Source: Methylotenera sp.
GTDB lineage: Bacteria; Pseudomonadota; Gammaproteobacteria; Burkholderiales; Methylophilaceae
Reading direction: 5' to 3'
NCBI RefSeq assembly: GCF_030684185.1
Contig: NZ_JAUXOY010000010.1
Location: forward strand, 45,969 to 109,968
DNA length: 64,000 bases
Below the pieces are notes generated by a model, which had not been told where the DNA came from, did no database searches, and saw nothing but the letters and a program-made list of their open reading frames with translations. Both the position numbers and the translations under genes were made by a program. Below are positions 24,852 through 34,839 of this stretch, piece by piece (the stretch's first letter is position 1; each line of letters opens with the position of its first letter).

Positions 24852-26021
24852 ATGAATCACCACACGAACGAATATCTTTTTACTTCAGAGTCAGTTTCTG
24901 AAGGTCATCCAGACAAACTCGCAGACCAAGTATCCGACAGCATTTTAGATGCTATTTTAACTCAAGACCCTACCGCACGAGTAGCTGCCGAGACTTTGGC
25001 AAATACCGGTTTGATTGTATTGGCTGGTGAAATTACCACTACCGCGAACGTCGATTATATTAAAGTGGCGCGCGATGCTATTAAGCGTATCGGTTACGAC
25101 AATACCGAATACGGCATTGACTATAAGGGTTGCGCAGTATTAGTGGCTTACGATAAACAGTCACCAGATATTGCACAAGGTGTAGATGGTGCTCATGATG
25201 ACCCTCTAGACCAAGGTGCAGGCGACCAAGGTTTGATGTTTGGTTATGCGGTAGACGAAACGCCACAACTCATGCCATTGCCAATTTGGCTAAGCCATCG
25301 TTTGATGGAACGCCAAGCGCAATTGCGTAAAGACGGCCGCTTGCCATGGTTGCGTCCAGACGCTAAATCACAAGTAACAGTCAAATATGTAGATGGAAAA
25401 CCAAATGCGATTGATACCATTGTGGTGTCAACACAGCATGCGCCAGAGATGACTTTGGAAGCGATTCGTGAAGCGGTGATTGAAGAAATCATCAAGCCGG
25501 TTTTGCCAAAAGAGCTCATTAAGGGTGAGATTAAATATTTAGTAAACCCGACAGGGCGCTTTGTCATTGGCGGTCCGCAAGGTGATTGTGGTTTAACTGG
25601 TCGTAAAATCATTGTGGATACGTATGGCGGTGCTGCACCGCATGGCGGCGGTGCTTTCTCAGGTAAAGACCCTTCAAAAGTTGACCGCAGCGCTGCTTAT
25701 GCAGGCCGTTATGTTGCTAAGAACATTGTTGCTGCTGGTCTTGCTTCACGTTGCTTGGTGCAGGTTTCTTACGCGATTGGGGTTGCACAGCCTACCAGTG
25801 TGATGGTGGAAACTTACGGTACAGGTAAGGTTTCAAATGAAGTGTTGACAGCTTTGGTTCGTGAGCATTTTGATTTGCGTCCAAAAGGCATCGTTAAGAT
25901 GCTAGATTTGCTTCGCCCTATCTATGCTAAAACTGCTGCCTATGGTCACTTTGGTCGTGATGAGCCAGAATTTACCTGGGAAGCGATTGATAAAGCTGCG
26001 GCATTAAAGGCTTCTATTTAG
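24852..26021 (+). CDS. metK: S-adenosylmethionine synthase
   Basis: A 389-residue enzyme making SAM from methionine and ATP. I start at ATG 24852 ([22 protein letters not shown]), with AAGG upstream; the frame to 24804 is not conserved in type. Key blocks are [37 protein letters not shown] and [16 protein letters not shown] with the P-loop-like site. I looked for a SAM riboswitch in the 24745-24851 leader and see none. It opens the SAM-cycle region with ahcY and metF. Confidence 0.97.
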   Translation: MNHHTNEYLFTSESVSEGHPDKLADQVSDSILDAILTQDPTARVAAETLANTGLIVLAGEITTTANVDYIKVARDAIKRIGYDNTEYGIDYKGCAVLVAYDKQSPDIAQGVDGAHDDPLDQGAGDQGLMFGYAVDETPQLMPLPIWLSHRLMERQAQLRKDGRLPWLRPDAKSQVTVKYVDGKPNAIDTIVVSTQHAPEMTLEAIREAVIEEIIKPVLPKELIKGEIKYLVNPTGRFVIGGPQGDCGLTGRKIIVDTYGGAAPHGGGAFSGKDPSKVDRSAAYAGRYVAKNIVAAGLASRCLVQVSYAIGVAQPTSVMVETYGTGKVSNEVLTALVREHFDLRPKGIVKMLDLLRPIYAKTAAYGHFGRDEPEFTWEAIDKAAALKASI

Positions 26022-26091
26022 CGCAATTGAATTAACAATGTCATTGCTAGAATTGTACTTACTATCTGTTGGTGCAATCTAGTGGTGGCAT

Positions 26092-27315
26092 ATGTTAAAA
26101 GTCGTATCTACAAAAAAAGTTCGTTTAGGCATGTTTATTCAAGAGCTAAAAGGCGCTTGGATTGATCATCCTTTTTGGAAAAAAGCGTTTAAATTAGAAG
26201 ACCCTTCTGATTTAAAAAAGCTGCAAGCTAGCGTCATAAAAGAAGTTGTCATTGACATCACTAAAGGCTTGGATGTGGCTGAACCTGATGCAAGCGCAGA
26301 TTCATCACCACCCGAAGCAGTTAAAATCCTTCCTGAAACAAAGCCCGGCTCAAGCGCTTCAGCAAAACCAATCCGTATTACAGCATCTGAAGAGCATGAG
26401 CGTGCTAAACAGGTGATTACTGGATCTAAAAAAGCAGTTGCTTCGATGTTTCATGATGCGCGCATGGGTAAGGCAATCAATGCAGAATCTGCGATGCAGC
26501 TGGTTGATGATATTGCGGCCTCAGTGGACCGAAATCTAAGCGCGCTTATTAGTTTGGTACGCCTTAAAAACAAAGATGAATATACCTATATGCATTCGGT
26601 GGCCGTGTGTGCGCTCATGGTGGCGTTGGCTAAGGAGCTGGGTTTGTCTGAAGCCGAAACCAAGCAGGCTGGCTTGGCTGGACTCTTGCACGATATAGGC
26701 AAGGCGGGCATTCCTTTAGAAGTGCTTAACAAGCCTGGAGCGTTGACGGATGAGGAATTTATTTTGGTTAAACTTCACCCGGAACGTGGACATGAGTTGT
26801 TACTGCAAGCAAATATCGTAGATGAAGTCGTGTTAGATGTGTGCTTGCATCACCATGAAAAAGTGAACGGTAAAGGTTACCCTCATCAATTAAAGGCAGA
26901 TGCAATCAGCATTTTTGCCAAAATGGGTGCAGTCTGCGATGTCTACGATGCTATAACCTCAAATAGGCCTTATAAAGAGGGGTGGGAGCCTGGCATATCA
27001 CTGCAACGCATGGCGCAATGGTCAGATCACTTTGATGACAGGGTGTTTAAGGCCTTTGTTAAGAGTGTGGGTATTTATCCTATAGGATCAATGATTAAGC
27101 TTAAATCTGGGCGACTTGCTGTTGTGATTGACCAAAGTCCTAAATCATTATTGACCCCTTTGATAAAAGTGTTTTTTTCAACTAAATCAAATTCTCGAAT
27201 CAAGGTAGAGTTAGTTGATTTATCAAAAATTCATGAGCAAGACTCAATCGTTGGCCATGAAAACCCTTTGGCTTGGGGTATTCACGATATTAATGAAATT
27301 TGGAGTCCGGCATGA
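26092..27315 (+). CDS. HD-GYP domain protein, probable c-di-GMP phosphodiesterase
   Basis: A 407-residue protein with an N-terminal DUF3391 domain (VSTKKVRLGMFIQELKGAWIDHPFWKKAF) and a C-terminal HD-GYP domain. The HD pair is in LLHDIGKAGIP at about residue 200, and the GYP block is HHEKVNGKGYP at about 253, where the usual aspartate before the glycine is asparagine. CDVYDAITSNRPYK is also present. It should hydrolyse c-di-GMP, opposing the diguanylate cyclase at 1.1 kb. It lies 70 bp behind metK and just before the ahcY promoter; there is no obvious functional link to the SAM cycle. Confidence 0.9.
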   Translation: MLKVVSTKKVRLGMFIQELKGAWIDHPFWKKAFKLEDPSDLKKLQASVIKEVVIDITKGLDVAEPDASADSSPPEAVKILPETKPGSSASAKPIRITASEEHERAKQVITGSKKAVASMFHDARMGKAINAESAMQLVDDIAASVDRNLSALISLVRLKNKDEYTYMHSVAVCALMVALAKELGLSEAETKQAGLAGLLHDIGKAGIPLEVLNKPGALTDEEFILVKLHPERGHELLLQANIVDEVVLDVCLHHHEKVNGKGYPHQLKADAISIFAKMGAVCDVYDAITSNRPYKEGWEPGISLQRMAQWSDHFDDRVFKAFVKSVGIYPIGSMIKLKSGRLAVVIDQSPKSLLTPLIKVFFSTKSNSRIKVELVDLSKIHEQDSIVGHENPLAWGIHDINEIWSPA

Positions 27316-27353
27316 GGTTTGTCAGAGCCATTTTTTGCAGGGCGTACTGCTGT

Positions 27354-27382
27354 TTGTAAGCAAAAAAAATATCAAGTATAAT
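27354..27382 (+). promoter_or_regulatory. Predicted promoter of the SAH-riboswitch/ahcY transcript
   Basis: TTGTAA (27354-27359) and TATAAT (27377-27382) are 17 bp apart. Transcription would begin about 27389-27390, exactly at the 5' edge of the riboswitch aptamer. Confidence 0.75.
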
Positions 27383-27389
27383 CTAACGA

Positions 27390-27462
27390 TTCCGAGGAGC
27401 GCTGCGAGAGCTGAAATTGATTGACCTCCCAGGCTCGGAACATGTTTTAACGGCGCTCACCA
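27390..27462 (+). ncRNA. S-adenosylhomocysteine (SAH) riboswitch
   Basis: The conserved SAH aptamer core is easily read: TTCCGAGGAGCGCTGC (27390-27405), then CCAGGCTCGGA (27428-27438), then AACGGCGCTCACC (27449-27461). TCCGAG pairs with CTCGGA to form P1, and GAGCGC pairs with GCGCTC to form the pseudoknotted stem. The class is known upstream of ahcY in betaproteobacteria and activates expression when SAH builds up. A GGTGAG at 27491-27496 can pair with CTCACC (27456-27461), a plausible expression switch. Confidence 0.93.
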
Positions 27463-27563
27463 TTATTAACCGTGCCGGGCACGGGATACGGGTGAGAAAA
27501 GCGTTAAGCATCTCTAAAGATTTACCCCACCATCCCCCCGGTCACACATTCAAGGAAATAAAT

Positions 27564-28988
27564 ATGAATACTGTGACTGCTGATGTTAAAAATACAGCTA
27601 AAGACTACGTAATTGCCGATATTGGCCTGGCTGCTTTTGGCCGTAAAGAAATCGCGATTGCTGAAACAGAAATGCCGGGCTTGATGGCGATTCGTGAAGA
27701 ATTTGCTAAGGCACAACCACTTAAAGGCGCGCGCATTACCGGCTCGCTACACATGACGATTCAAACCGCCGTGCTGATTGAAACACTTAAAGACTTGGGT
27801 GCGGATGTACGCTGGGCGTCATGCAATATCTACTCTACTCAAGATCATGCGGCAGCTGCAATTGCTGCTGGAGGCACACCCGTGTTTGCCATTAAAGGTG
27901 AAACGTTGACTGAGTACTGGGATTATACCCACCGCATTTTTGAATGGGCTGACGGCGGCTACACTAACATGATTCTAGATGATGGCGGTGATGCAACATT
28001 GCTATTGCATTTGGGTGCACGTGCTGAAAAAGATTTGTCCGTCATTGCAACTCCAACAAGCGAAGAGGAAATTTGCCTGTTTGATGCGATTAAAGCGAAA
28101 TTAAAAGTTGACCCAACTTGGTATTCTGTACGTTTGGCGCAAATTATCGGTGTTACTGAAGAAACCACCACTGGCGTACATCGTTTGTATCAAATGCATA
28201 AAGAAGGCAAATTGGCTTTCCCGGCGATTAACGTGAATGACTCAGTGACCAAATCAAAATTTGATAACTTGTACGGCTGTCGTGAGTCATTGGTCGATGC
28301 GATTAAACGCGCTACTGATGTGATGATTGCTGGTAAAGTGGCTATCGTAGCTGGTTACGGCGATGTAGGCAAAGGTTCTGCGCAAGCTTTACGCGCGCTT
28401 TCTGCTCAAGTATGGGTGACAGAAATCGACCCAATCTGCGCCTTACAAGCGGCAATGGAAGGCTACCGCGTGGTAACGATGGATTATGCTTGCGAACATG
28501 GTGATATTTTTGTCACTGCGACTGGTAACTATCATGTAATTACGCACGACCACATGGCCAAAATGAAAGACCAAGCCATCGTATGTAATATTGGTCATTT
28601 CGATAATGAGATTGATGTTGCATCACTTGAAAAATATGAGTGGGACGAAATCAAACCACAAGTAGACCATGTGATTTTCCCAGATGGTAAAAAGATTATT
28701 CTTTTGGCAAAAGGTCGTCTAGTGAATTTAGGTTGCGGTACTGGTCATCCAAGTTATGTGATGAGCTCATCATTCGCTAATCAAACCATTGCACAAATCG
28801 AGTTATTTACGCAAACTGCTAATTACCCAGTGGGTGTATATACCTTGCCTAAACATTTGGATGAAAAAGTAGCGGTATTGCAGTTGAAGAAGCTTAACGC
28901 GAAATTGTCAGTATTGACTGATCAACAAGCGGCTTATATCGGCGTTTCAAAACAAGGGCCTTACAAGCCAGATACATACCGTTATTAA
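27564..28988 (+). CDS. ahcY: Adenosylhomocysteinase
   Basis: A 474-residue NAD-dependent hydrolase splitting S-adenosylhomocysteine into adenosine and homocysteine, which relieves product inhibition of methyltransferases. I start at ATG 27564, with AAGGA upstream; the open frame reaches into the riboswitch and is not coding. Visible blocks are [27 protein letters not shown], the NAD loop [16 protein letters not shown] near residue 261, and the C-terminal [10 protein letters not shown]. Controlled by the SAH riboswitch, it heads an operon with a small membrane protein and metF. Confidence 0.97.
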   Translation: MNTVTADVKNTAKDYVIADIGLAAFGRKEIAIAETEMPGLMAIREEFAKAQPLKGARITGSLHMTIQTAVLIETLKDLGADVRWASCNIYSTQDHAAAAIAAGGTPVFAIKGETLTEYWDYTHRIFEWADGGYTNMILDDGGDATLLLHLGARAEKDLSVIATPTSEEEICLFDAIKAKLKVDPTWYSVRLAQIIGVTEETTTGVHRLYQMHKEGKLAFPAINVNDSVTKSKFDNLYGCRESLVDAIKRATDVMIAGKVAIVAGYGDVGKGSAQALRALSAQVWVTEIDPICALQAAMEGYRVVTMDYACEHGDIFVTATGNYHVITHDHMAKMKDQAIVCNIGHFDNEIDVASLEKYEWDEIKPQVDHVIFPDGKKIILLAKGRLVNLGCGTGHPSYVMSSSFANQTIAQIELFTQTANYPVGVYTLPKHLDEKVAVLQLKKLNAKLSVLTDQQAAYIGVSKQGPYKPDTYRY

Positions 28989-29021
28989 GCTCAATTAAGA
29001 CTTAATTTAAGGAGTCAGCTC

Positions 29022-29366
29022 ATGAAATTATTATTTGTTTGGATATTGAACGCGTTAGCACTTTTAGCTGTGGCGTATTTTGTGCCGGATATTCATGTAG
29101 CTGATTTCTTAACTGCATTAATTGCTGCTTTAGTCATTGGTTTGGTCAATATGCTAATTAAGCCAATCCTGGTGATATTAACCTTACCTATTACGATATT
29201 GACACTAGGGATTTTTATACTGGTTATCAATGGCTTGCTATTTTATGGTGTAGGACATTGGTTGCAGGGTTTTGATGTCAAAACGCTTACGGCTGGGATT
29301 ATAGGTGCATTATTGTATAGCGTACTTTCCTGGTTGCTAGCAGCGCTTTTAATTGATGATAAGTAA
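29022..29366 (+). CDS. Small membrane protein, phage holin 4/YvlD-like family
   Basis: A 114-residue protein with four hydrophobic helices (for example LLFVWILNALALLAVAYFVP and IGLVNMLIKPILVILTLPIT). The pattern LIKPILxxLTLPITxLTLGIFxLxxN is that of the YvlD/phage-holin-4 superfamily. Despite the family name there is no phage gene nearby. It lies 33 bp after ahcY and 10 bp before metF, in the same operon. Its function in the SAM cycle, if any, is unknown. Confidence 0.85.
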   Translation: MKLLFVWILNALALLAVAYFVPDIHVADFLTALIAALVIGLVNMLIKPILVILTLPITILTLGIFILVINGLLFYGVGHWLQGFDVKTLTAGIIGALLYSVLSWLLAALLIDDK

Positions 29367-29376
29367 AGAAAAATAA

Positions 29377-30207
29377 ATGAAAACGACAGCAATAAGCTTT
29401 GAGTTTTTTCCGCCTAAAACAGCTGATGGCATTGAAAAGTTACGCGAAACGCGTGCTCAATTGGCAAAATTCAATCCTGAATTTTTTTCCGTGACTTTTG
29501 GCGCGGGTGGCTCTACCCGTGACAGAACGATGGATACTGTGCTGGAAATTCAGCAGGAAGGCTTTCAGGCGGCACCGCATATTTCTTGCGTTTCATCAAG
29601 TAAAGAAGAAATACGCGAATTGTTGCAAACCTATCAGGCGCGTGGTATCAAGCGCTTAGTTGCATTGCGCGGAGACGTGCCGTCAGGTGAGGTGAGTGCT
29701 GGTGATTTTAAATACGCGGTCGAACTGGTAGAGTTTATTCGCGCAGAAACGGGCAGTCATTTTCATATTGAGGTTGCTGCCTACCCTGAGTTTCATCCAG
29801 AAGCAAGAACGCCAGCAGCAGATTTACTGAACCTCAAGCGTAAAGTAGACGCGGGTGCAGATTCAGCCATTACGCAGTATTTTTATAACGCGGATGCCTA
29901 TTTCAGATTTATAGATCAGTGTGCAGCAACAGGTATTAATATACCTATTGTGCCAGGCATCATGCCAATTTATAACATCACACAATTAGCGCGCTTTTCA
30001 AGTGTGTGCGGTGCTGAAATACCGCGCTGGCTCAAAATGCGCCTTGAGGAATATGGCGATGATATTGAATCCCTTCGCGCGTTTGGCGTGGATGTTGTGA
30101 GTGAGTTATGCGAAACATTGCAAACTTGGGGTGTGCCGAGCTTGCATTTTTATACGCTGAATCGCTCAACTATTATCAGTAATATCATTGAGAACATCAG
30201 CGAATAA
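29377..30207 (+). CDS. metF: 5,10-methylenetetrahydrofolate reductase
   Basis: A 276-residue FAD enzyme that reduces methylene-THF to methyl-THF for methionine synthesis. Visible blocks are SFEFFPPKTADGIEKL at the N-terminus (catalytic Glu), FFSVTFGAGGSTRDRT, LVALRGDVPSG, and ITQYFYNADAYFRFIDQC with GIMPI. The length fits the bacterial MetF form without a regulatory domain. Operon order ahcY-membrane protein-metF puts it under the SAH riboswitch, completing the loop homocysteine to methionine. Confidence 0.96.
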   Translation: MKTTAISFEFFPPKTADGIEKLRETRAQLAKFNPEFFSVTFGAGGSTRDRTMDTVLEIQQEGFQAAPHISCVSSSKEEIRELLQTYQARGIKRLVALRGDVPSGEVSAGDFKYAVELVEFIRAETGSHFHIEVAAYPEFHPEARTPAADLLNLKRKVDAGADSAITQYFYNADAYFRFIDQCAATGINIPIVPGIMPIYNITQLARFSSVCGAEIPRWLKMRLEEYGDDIESLRAFGVDVVSELCETLQTWGVPSLHFYTLNRSTIISNIIENISE

Positions 30208-30258
30208 AAAGGGCGGTTTCAAGGTGTAACTTTTTAAGTTTCAAAAAAAACGGGTCTG

Positions 30259-30732
30259 CTAATGTAGTGTAGGTTTTTGTTTATTAAGTAACGCATCTTC
30301 AATAAATAAGTATTCTTTGGTTTTATCTGGTCCTGATTTACTTGCACCCCAAGTGGTCATTAGCACAATCCAGCGCATCTCTTCTATACTGATTATTGGT
30401 TGAGGTAAGTTCATTGCGAGTTCTAAGACTAATTCGCGTTGTGCAGTATTGAGTATCTTGGCCTGAAATAAAAACAGAATAAAACCCAAGCTTTCACCTG
30501 TGATTTTTTTAAGTTCGTCATCGGTAAAAATACGCGTACTAACGTAGTTGGGTTTTTCAAATATGTCAGGCTGATCTGTCATCAACTCGAGCTGATTAAA
30601 CCAATCGAATGCACCGTTAATATCTTGCTCATCAAATCCTGCTGCGCTCAATTCTTTTGAGAGCGTACTTTCATCAGGTCTAAAATGTGTATCAATGTAG
30701 TTTTCAAACATATAAACCAATACTTCAAACAT
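30259..30732 (-). CDS. smg: Smg/DUF494 family protein
   Basis: A 157-residue protein beginning MFEVLVYMFENYIDTHFRPDE, the conserved Smg start, with LSAAGFDEQDINGAFDWFNQL and a C-terminal all-helical part. The gene is conserved next to dprA in beta- and gammaproteobacteria, as here (106 bp downstream of dprA). Its biochemical role is unknown. Confidence 0.92.
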   Translation of the reverse strand: MFEVLVYMFENYIDTHFRPDESTLSKELSAAGFDEQDINGAFDWFNQLELMTDQPDIFEKPNYVSTRIFTDDELKKITGESLGFILFLFQAKILNTAQRELVLELAMNLPQPIISIEEMRWIVLMTTWGASKSGPDKTKEYLFIEDALLNKQKPTLH

Positions 30733-30838
30733 GATGTTTATCCTTAAATTAGAGTTATTCTTAAATAAAGTGTGATGGTTTATGCATAAATAAAAATTCT
30801 AAAATCTAAATTTTTTATATTGGTAAGTGATTAGGAGG

Positions 30839-31963
30839 CTACATAATTTTTTGATATTGCCCGCCAGCCAGGCTCGCTACACCCCCTTCTAATTCCAATA
30901 ACATTAGCATGGATGAAACTTCACTCACCGTCAAGCCACTCAAATGCACTATATTTTCTAGGGTTATAGGTTCATATCCCATTAGAGTAAGCAGTGAATT
31001 TTGCGGCGGGGTTTTATTGTCGGAATAGTTGCTTGTTTCGGCAACGTTTTCAGTGGCGTTGATTAAATCGAGTTCTTCAACAATGTCTTGTAGGCAATCT
31101 ACCAGTTTTGCACCTTGCTTAATTAGTTGATGGCAGCCTTTTGACATGGGAGAGTGAATGGAACCTGGAATTGCAAAGACTTCTCGTCCCTGCTCGGCTG
31201 ATAAGCGGGCGGTAATTTGTGAGCCGCTTTGAAGATTAGCTTCAACCACTAGGCAACCCAAACTCAAGCCACTAATAATGCGATTTCGTTTAGGGAAATT
31301 TTGTGGTTTAGAAGGTGTACCTAAAGCGAATTCAGAAATAATGAGTCCGCGCTCTACAATTTGGTGGGCTAAATCACGGTGCCTGGCGGGGTAGACAATA
31401 TCTAAACCCGTGCCAACCACGGCAATAGTCGCACCATTTGCTTTTAATGCACCGCGATGTGCTGCGCCGTCTATACCAAGCGCCAAGCCGCTAACAATGC
31501 ATAAATTATAACCGCTTAAACCTTGCGCAAAAGCCTCAGCATTTTTCTCACCTTGTACTGAAGCATTGCGGCTACCTACAATGGCAATGCTAGGTATATT
31601 TAATAATGCTAAATTGCCTTTTGCGTATAAAAAAGGCGGGGGATCAGAAATTTCGAGAAGTGCTTTGGGGTAGTGTGAGTCGGCCAAGGTAACGAGATGG
31701 TTGTTGGCTTGAGATAACCAATGTAGTGAGTCGCGAAGTGCTTCTTCATCTACGCCTTTAGTGATTTCTGCTGCAATTTTATCTGAGACGACTTCTTTTA
31801 ATTGTTTGTGATTGGCGGCATATATGTTGGCAGGATTGCCAAATGTTTTTAGCAACTGACAAAAAGTTTGCGAACCCACACCATGAATATTACTTAAACT
31901 AATCCACAGTGATTTTTCTACAAGTTCTTCATTGTAGGTATTCTCGCTGTGGCTTAATTGCAT
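30839..31963 (-). CDS. dprA: DNA-processing protein DprA
   Basis: A 374-residue protein that loads RecA on incoming single-stranded DNA during transformation. The Rossmann-like domain has IAIVGSRNASVQGEKNAEAF, IVSGLALGIDGAAHRGAL and FPKRNRIISGLSLGCLVVEA with the arginines that contact DNA. The N-terminal SAM-like part (WISLSNIHGVGSQTFCQLL) and C-terminal winged helix (LGYEPITLEN-type) are also present. It sits between the LysM gene (12 bp upstream) and smg. Confidence 0.94.
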   Translation of the reverse strand: MQLSHSENTYNEELVEKSLWISLSNIHGVGSQTFCQLLKTFGNPANIYAANHKQLKEVVSDKIAAEITKGVDEEALRDSLHWLSQANNHLVTLADSHYPKALLEISDPPPFLYAKGNLALLNIPSIAIVGSRNASVQGEKNAEAFAQGLSGYNLCIVSGLALGIDGAAHRGALKANGATIAVVGTGLDIVYPARHRDLAHQIVERGLIISEFALGTPSKPQNFPKRNRIISGLSLGCLVVEANLQSGSQITARLSAEQGREVFAIPGSIHSPMSKGCHQLIKQGAKLVDCLQDIVEELDLINATENVAETSNYSDNKTPPQNSLLTLMGYEPITLENIVHLSGLTVSEVSSMLMLLELEGGVASLAGGQYQKIM

Positions 31964-31975
31964 AACTGGCTGTAA

Positions 31976-33124
31976 TCAGGGCGTATTTACAGAATCAAGT
32001 GTGTTAACCGGTTGAGATGCTTGCATAATCAAGGCATAGGACACGTTCTCAAATACACGGAATACCATCAACAAACCGATGCGTTCATCAGGCAGTTTTA
32101 CCATACCTGATTCTAGTACAAGTTTACCATCTACACTTTCAGGCTTTTTCTTAAAGTTCACAATTTTTGAACCATCTGATGCCGTTTGAATGTCAAGATT
32201 AACTTCTTTAAGTTTTGTTGTTTTATCGGCCTCTGATTTTACATATTCAGGGTCTTTAATCACGCGGCCGTAACGGTTAATTGCCAGCACGTGGCCAACT
32301 TCTATGCCATCTGTGGCGCCACGGCTAATAGAAACGATACTTTGCGGGCCTGCTTCTGCTACACCGCCATAAATCTTTATAATGCGTCCTGATATTGGTG
32401 AGTCTGGCGCATGCGGCACAAAATTTGTAACGACAGTATCACCCGTTGGCACTAATCTGTCTTTAGTGAATATTTCCTCTTTTGCTTTGATAATATCAGC
32501 ACTAGCTGGTTCTCCATATTTGGTGATTTTGGCATCACCCAAATAATTAGCCTCTACACCTAACACTTTTTTACTATCTGGGTCTATTAAAGTATCACCT
32601 GGACGATAGACATACCAATTGATTCCATCGCCTTCTTCTATATTATTTATGTAAACGCGGGTGCCTGGACTAAGCACAACCCGGTTATCTTGACCTGCAA
32701 TAATTCTAGGTGATAATGCCAGCTGATCTTTTTCAATGATGAGAGGTTGGTTTAGAAACGGCGCGATGACATTAAGCTGAATCGTCGAAATGGCGGCCTT
32801 ATCTAACGGCTCTTCTACCGCGCCTGGTTGTAAATTAACTGTTTCGCGCAACAAGCGTAATTGCGGGCTGCCGCTACTCATATCAAGGAACACAACATCG
32901 CCAGGATAGATTAAATGTGGATTTTTGATTTGCGCGCGGTTTAGCTTCCATACATTTGGCCATTGCCATGGATCTTTAAGAAACTTAGCTGAAATACCCC
33001 ACAACGTATCACCTTTAATTACAACGTGCTTGTCAGGATGGTCGTTTTTAAGTGTTACTACTTGGGCATGAACATTGAAGCTTATGCAACAAAACATGAG
33101 CAGCGTTATAATATGGCGAAACAT
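31976..33124 (-). CDS. Secreted LysM domain protein
   Basis: A 382-residue protein with a signal peptide ending near NVHAQVV and one LysM peptidoglycan-binding domain at about residues 32-82 (VIKGDTLWGISAKFLKDPWQWPNVW... HLIYPGDVVFLD). The long remainder has no catalytic motif I can recognise. It is the standard LysM gene upstream of dprA in betaproteobacteria, divergent from def. A cell-wall-associated role in the periplasm is likely. Confidence 0.88.
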   Translation of the reverse strand: MFRHIITLLMFCCISFNVHAQVVTLKNDHPDKHVVIKGDTLWGISAKFLKDPWQWPNVWKLNRAQIKNPHLIYPGDVVFLDMSSGSPQLRLLRETVNLQPGAVEEPLDKAAISTIQLNVIAPFLNQPLIIEKDQLALSPRIIAGQDNRVVLSPGTRVYINNIEEGDGINWYVYRPGDTLIDPDSKKVLGVEANYLGDAKITKYGEPASADIIKAKEEIFTKDRLVPTGDTVVTNFVPHAPDSPISGRIIKIYGGVAEAGPQSIVSISRGATDGIEVGHVLAINRYGRVIKDPEYVKSEADKTTKLKEVNLDIQTASDGSKIVNFKKKPESVDGKLVLESGMVKLPDERIGLLMVFRVFENVSYALIMQASQPVNTLDSVNTP

Positions 33125-33295
33125 ATATTGATGACCTCGGTCAAAAATGCATTATAAATATACGGTTAATATACGAACTTTAACCGCGAAATTACGTTAA
33201 ATTTATCACGTAATTCATTAAACAATCAAGCTTTTATGGAAAAACAACCATTTTATTAGAGTCAATTTAGTTTTTAAGGATACAACAAGGCATTT

Positions 33296-33796
33296 ATGGC
33301 AATTTTAGACATACTCAATTATCCAGACCCGCGCTTGCATAAAGTTGCGAAACCTGTGAAAGAAGTGGACGCAACGATTCGACGTTTAATCGATGATATG
33401 CGCGAAACCATGCACGACGCACCTGGCATAGGTTTGGCAGCGACTCAGGTTGATCAGCACATACAACTCCTTATCATTGATACCAGCGAAACTAAAGACC
33501 ATTTGCAAGTGTTCATCAACCCAAAAATTATCGCTAGAAGTGGCGAGCAAGATTACGAAGAAGGTTGCCTATCCGTGCCTGGCATTTATGAAAACGTGAC
33601 AAGAGCTGAAAAAGTAACGGTTGAAGCATTAGACTATCACGGCAAAACATTTACTTTAAAGGCTGAAGGTTTGCTGAGTGTATGTATTCAGCATGAAATG
33701 GACCATCTGTTAGGCAAAGTATTTGTCGAGTATTTATCGCCGCTCAAGCGGAATCGCATTAAAAATAAAATGCTTAAATTAAGCCGCCAAAAGTAA
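33296..33796 (+). CDS. def: Peptide deformylase
   Basis: A 166-residue metalloenzyme that removes the formyl group from nascent proteins. All three signature motifs are present: [13 protein letters not shown] (metal cysteine), and QHEMDH (two metal histidines and the catalytic glutamate). Start at ATG 33296 gives the usual N-terminus [14 protein letters not shown]. It precedes fmt by 18 bp; the two form the usual formylation/deformylation pair. Confidence 0.97.
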   Translation: MAILDILNYPDPRLHKVAKPVKEVDATIRRLIDDMRETMHDAPGIGLAATQVDQHIQLLIIDTSETKDHLQVFINPKIIARSGEQDYEEGCLSVPGIYENVTRAEKVTVEALDYHGKTFTLKAEGLLSVCIQHEMDHLLGKVFVEYLSPLKRNRIKNKMLKLSRQK

Positions 33797-33814
33797 TATA
33801 TTAAGGATAGTCCA

Positions 33815-34738
33815 TTGAAAATTATTTTTGCTGGTACGCCAGATTTCGCCGTTCCGGCTTTAACCGCGCTTATTGAGGCTGGTCATCAAATAGTCATGGT
33901 ACTCACGCAGCCAGACCGTCCGGCGGGCCGTGGCATGAAGCTGAAAGCCAGTCCTGTGAAAGTGTTGGCTGAACAACATCATCTGAGTGTATACCAGCCG
34001 GAAACATTAAAAGACGCGGCTGTGCAGGCGCATATAGAAGCGATCAATGCCGATGTGATGATAGTCGCAGCTTACGGATTGATTATTCCAACAGTCGTAC
34101 TTAATATGCCGCGTTTTGGTTGCTATAACATTCACGCCTCTTTATTACCGCGTTGGCGCGGTGCAGCGCCAATTCATCGTTCAATATTGGCAGGTGATGC
34201 GGAAACGGGCGTGACGATTATGGAAGTTGCACCAGCCTTGGATGCTGGTGCCATGATAAGCCGAGGTGAGGTGCGAATTGCCGAAAGCGACACTACGCAA
34301 ACTTTGCATGATGCATTAAGTAACATCGGTGCGGAGTTGATGGTGCAGGCGATGGCTACATTAGAAGAACAAGGCACATTGCCAGCAAAACAGCAAGATG
34401 AAGCTTTGGTTACCTATGCACACAAATTAGATAAATCTGAAGCCGCGATTGATTGGCATAAAAGTGCGATAGAAGTCTCACGTCAGGTGCGGGCGTTTAA
34501 TCCATTTCCAGTTGCGCAAGGTACGCTAAAACATGAAGTTTGCCGCATTTGGATGGCAACGGCAAAAGCAGGAAAAGCCAGAGCAGGTGAAATTGTGAGT
34601 GTGCATGATGGCGTCACAGTAGGCTGTGGTGAGGGATTGTTACATATTACAGAGCTGCAAGCACCAGGTGGTAAGCGACTGAGTGCGCAGGCCTTTGTGC
34701 AAGGACATAATCTGCAAATTGGAGACTTTTTTACTTAA
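33815..34738 (+). CDS. fmt: Methionyl-tRNA formyltransferase
   Basis: A 307-residue enzyme that formylates initiator Met-tRNA with 10-formyl-THF. The start is a TTG at 33815, supported by AAGGA 8 nt upstream and the canonical MKIIFAGTPDFAVPAL N-terminus. Catalytic-domain blocks are NIHASLLPRWRGAAPI (catalytic Asn and His) and ITIMEVAPALDAGAM-type sequence, and the C-terminal tRNA-binding OB domain begins near VRAFNPFP. Co-transcribed with def. Confidence 0.96.
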   Translation: MKIIFAGTPDFAVPALTALIEAGHQIVMVLTQPDRPAGRGMKLKASPVKVLAEQHHLSVYQPETLKDAAVQAHIEAINADVMIVAAYGLIIPTVVLNMPRFGCYNIHASLLPRWRGAAPIHRSILAGDAETGVTIMEVAPALDAGAMISRGEVRIAESDTTQTLHDALSNIGAELMVQAMATLEEQGTLPAKQQDEALVTYAHKLDKSEAAIDWHKSAIEVSRQVRAFNPFPVAQGTLKHEVCRIWMATAKAGKARAGEIVSVHDGVTVGCGEGLLHITELQAPGGKRLSAQAFVQGHNLQIGDFFT

Positions 34739-34839
34739 AGTCTAGTTATACAAATCTTAGGGATTGCTATTAAGCTTGAATTTCTATCGTTTACCATCAT
34801 CTTATACAAAGTTAGCATACGCTAAAAAAGGAGAATGCA

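Noticed and set aside
29022..29366. Prophage signal from the holin-type protein
   Set aside because: The holin-4 family name is historical; the gene lies in a metabolic operon and no phage genes are near.
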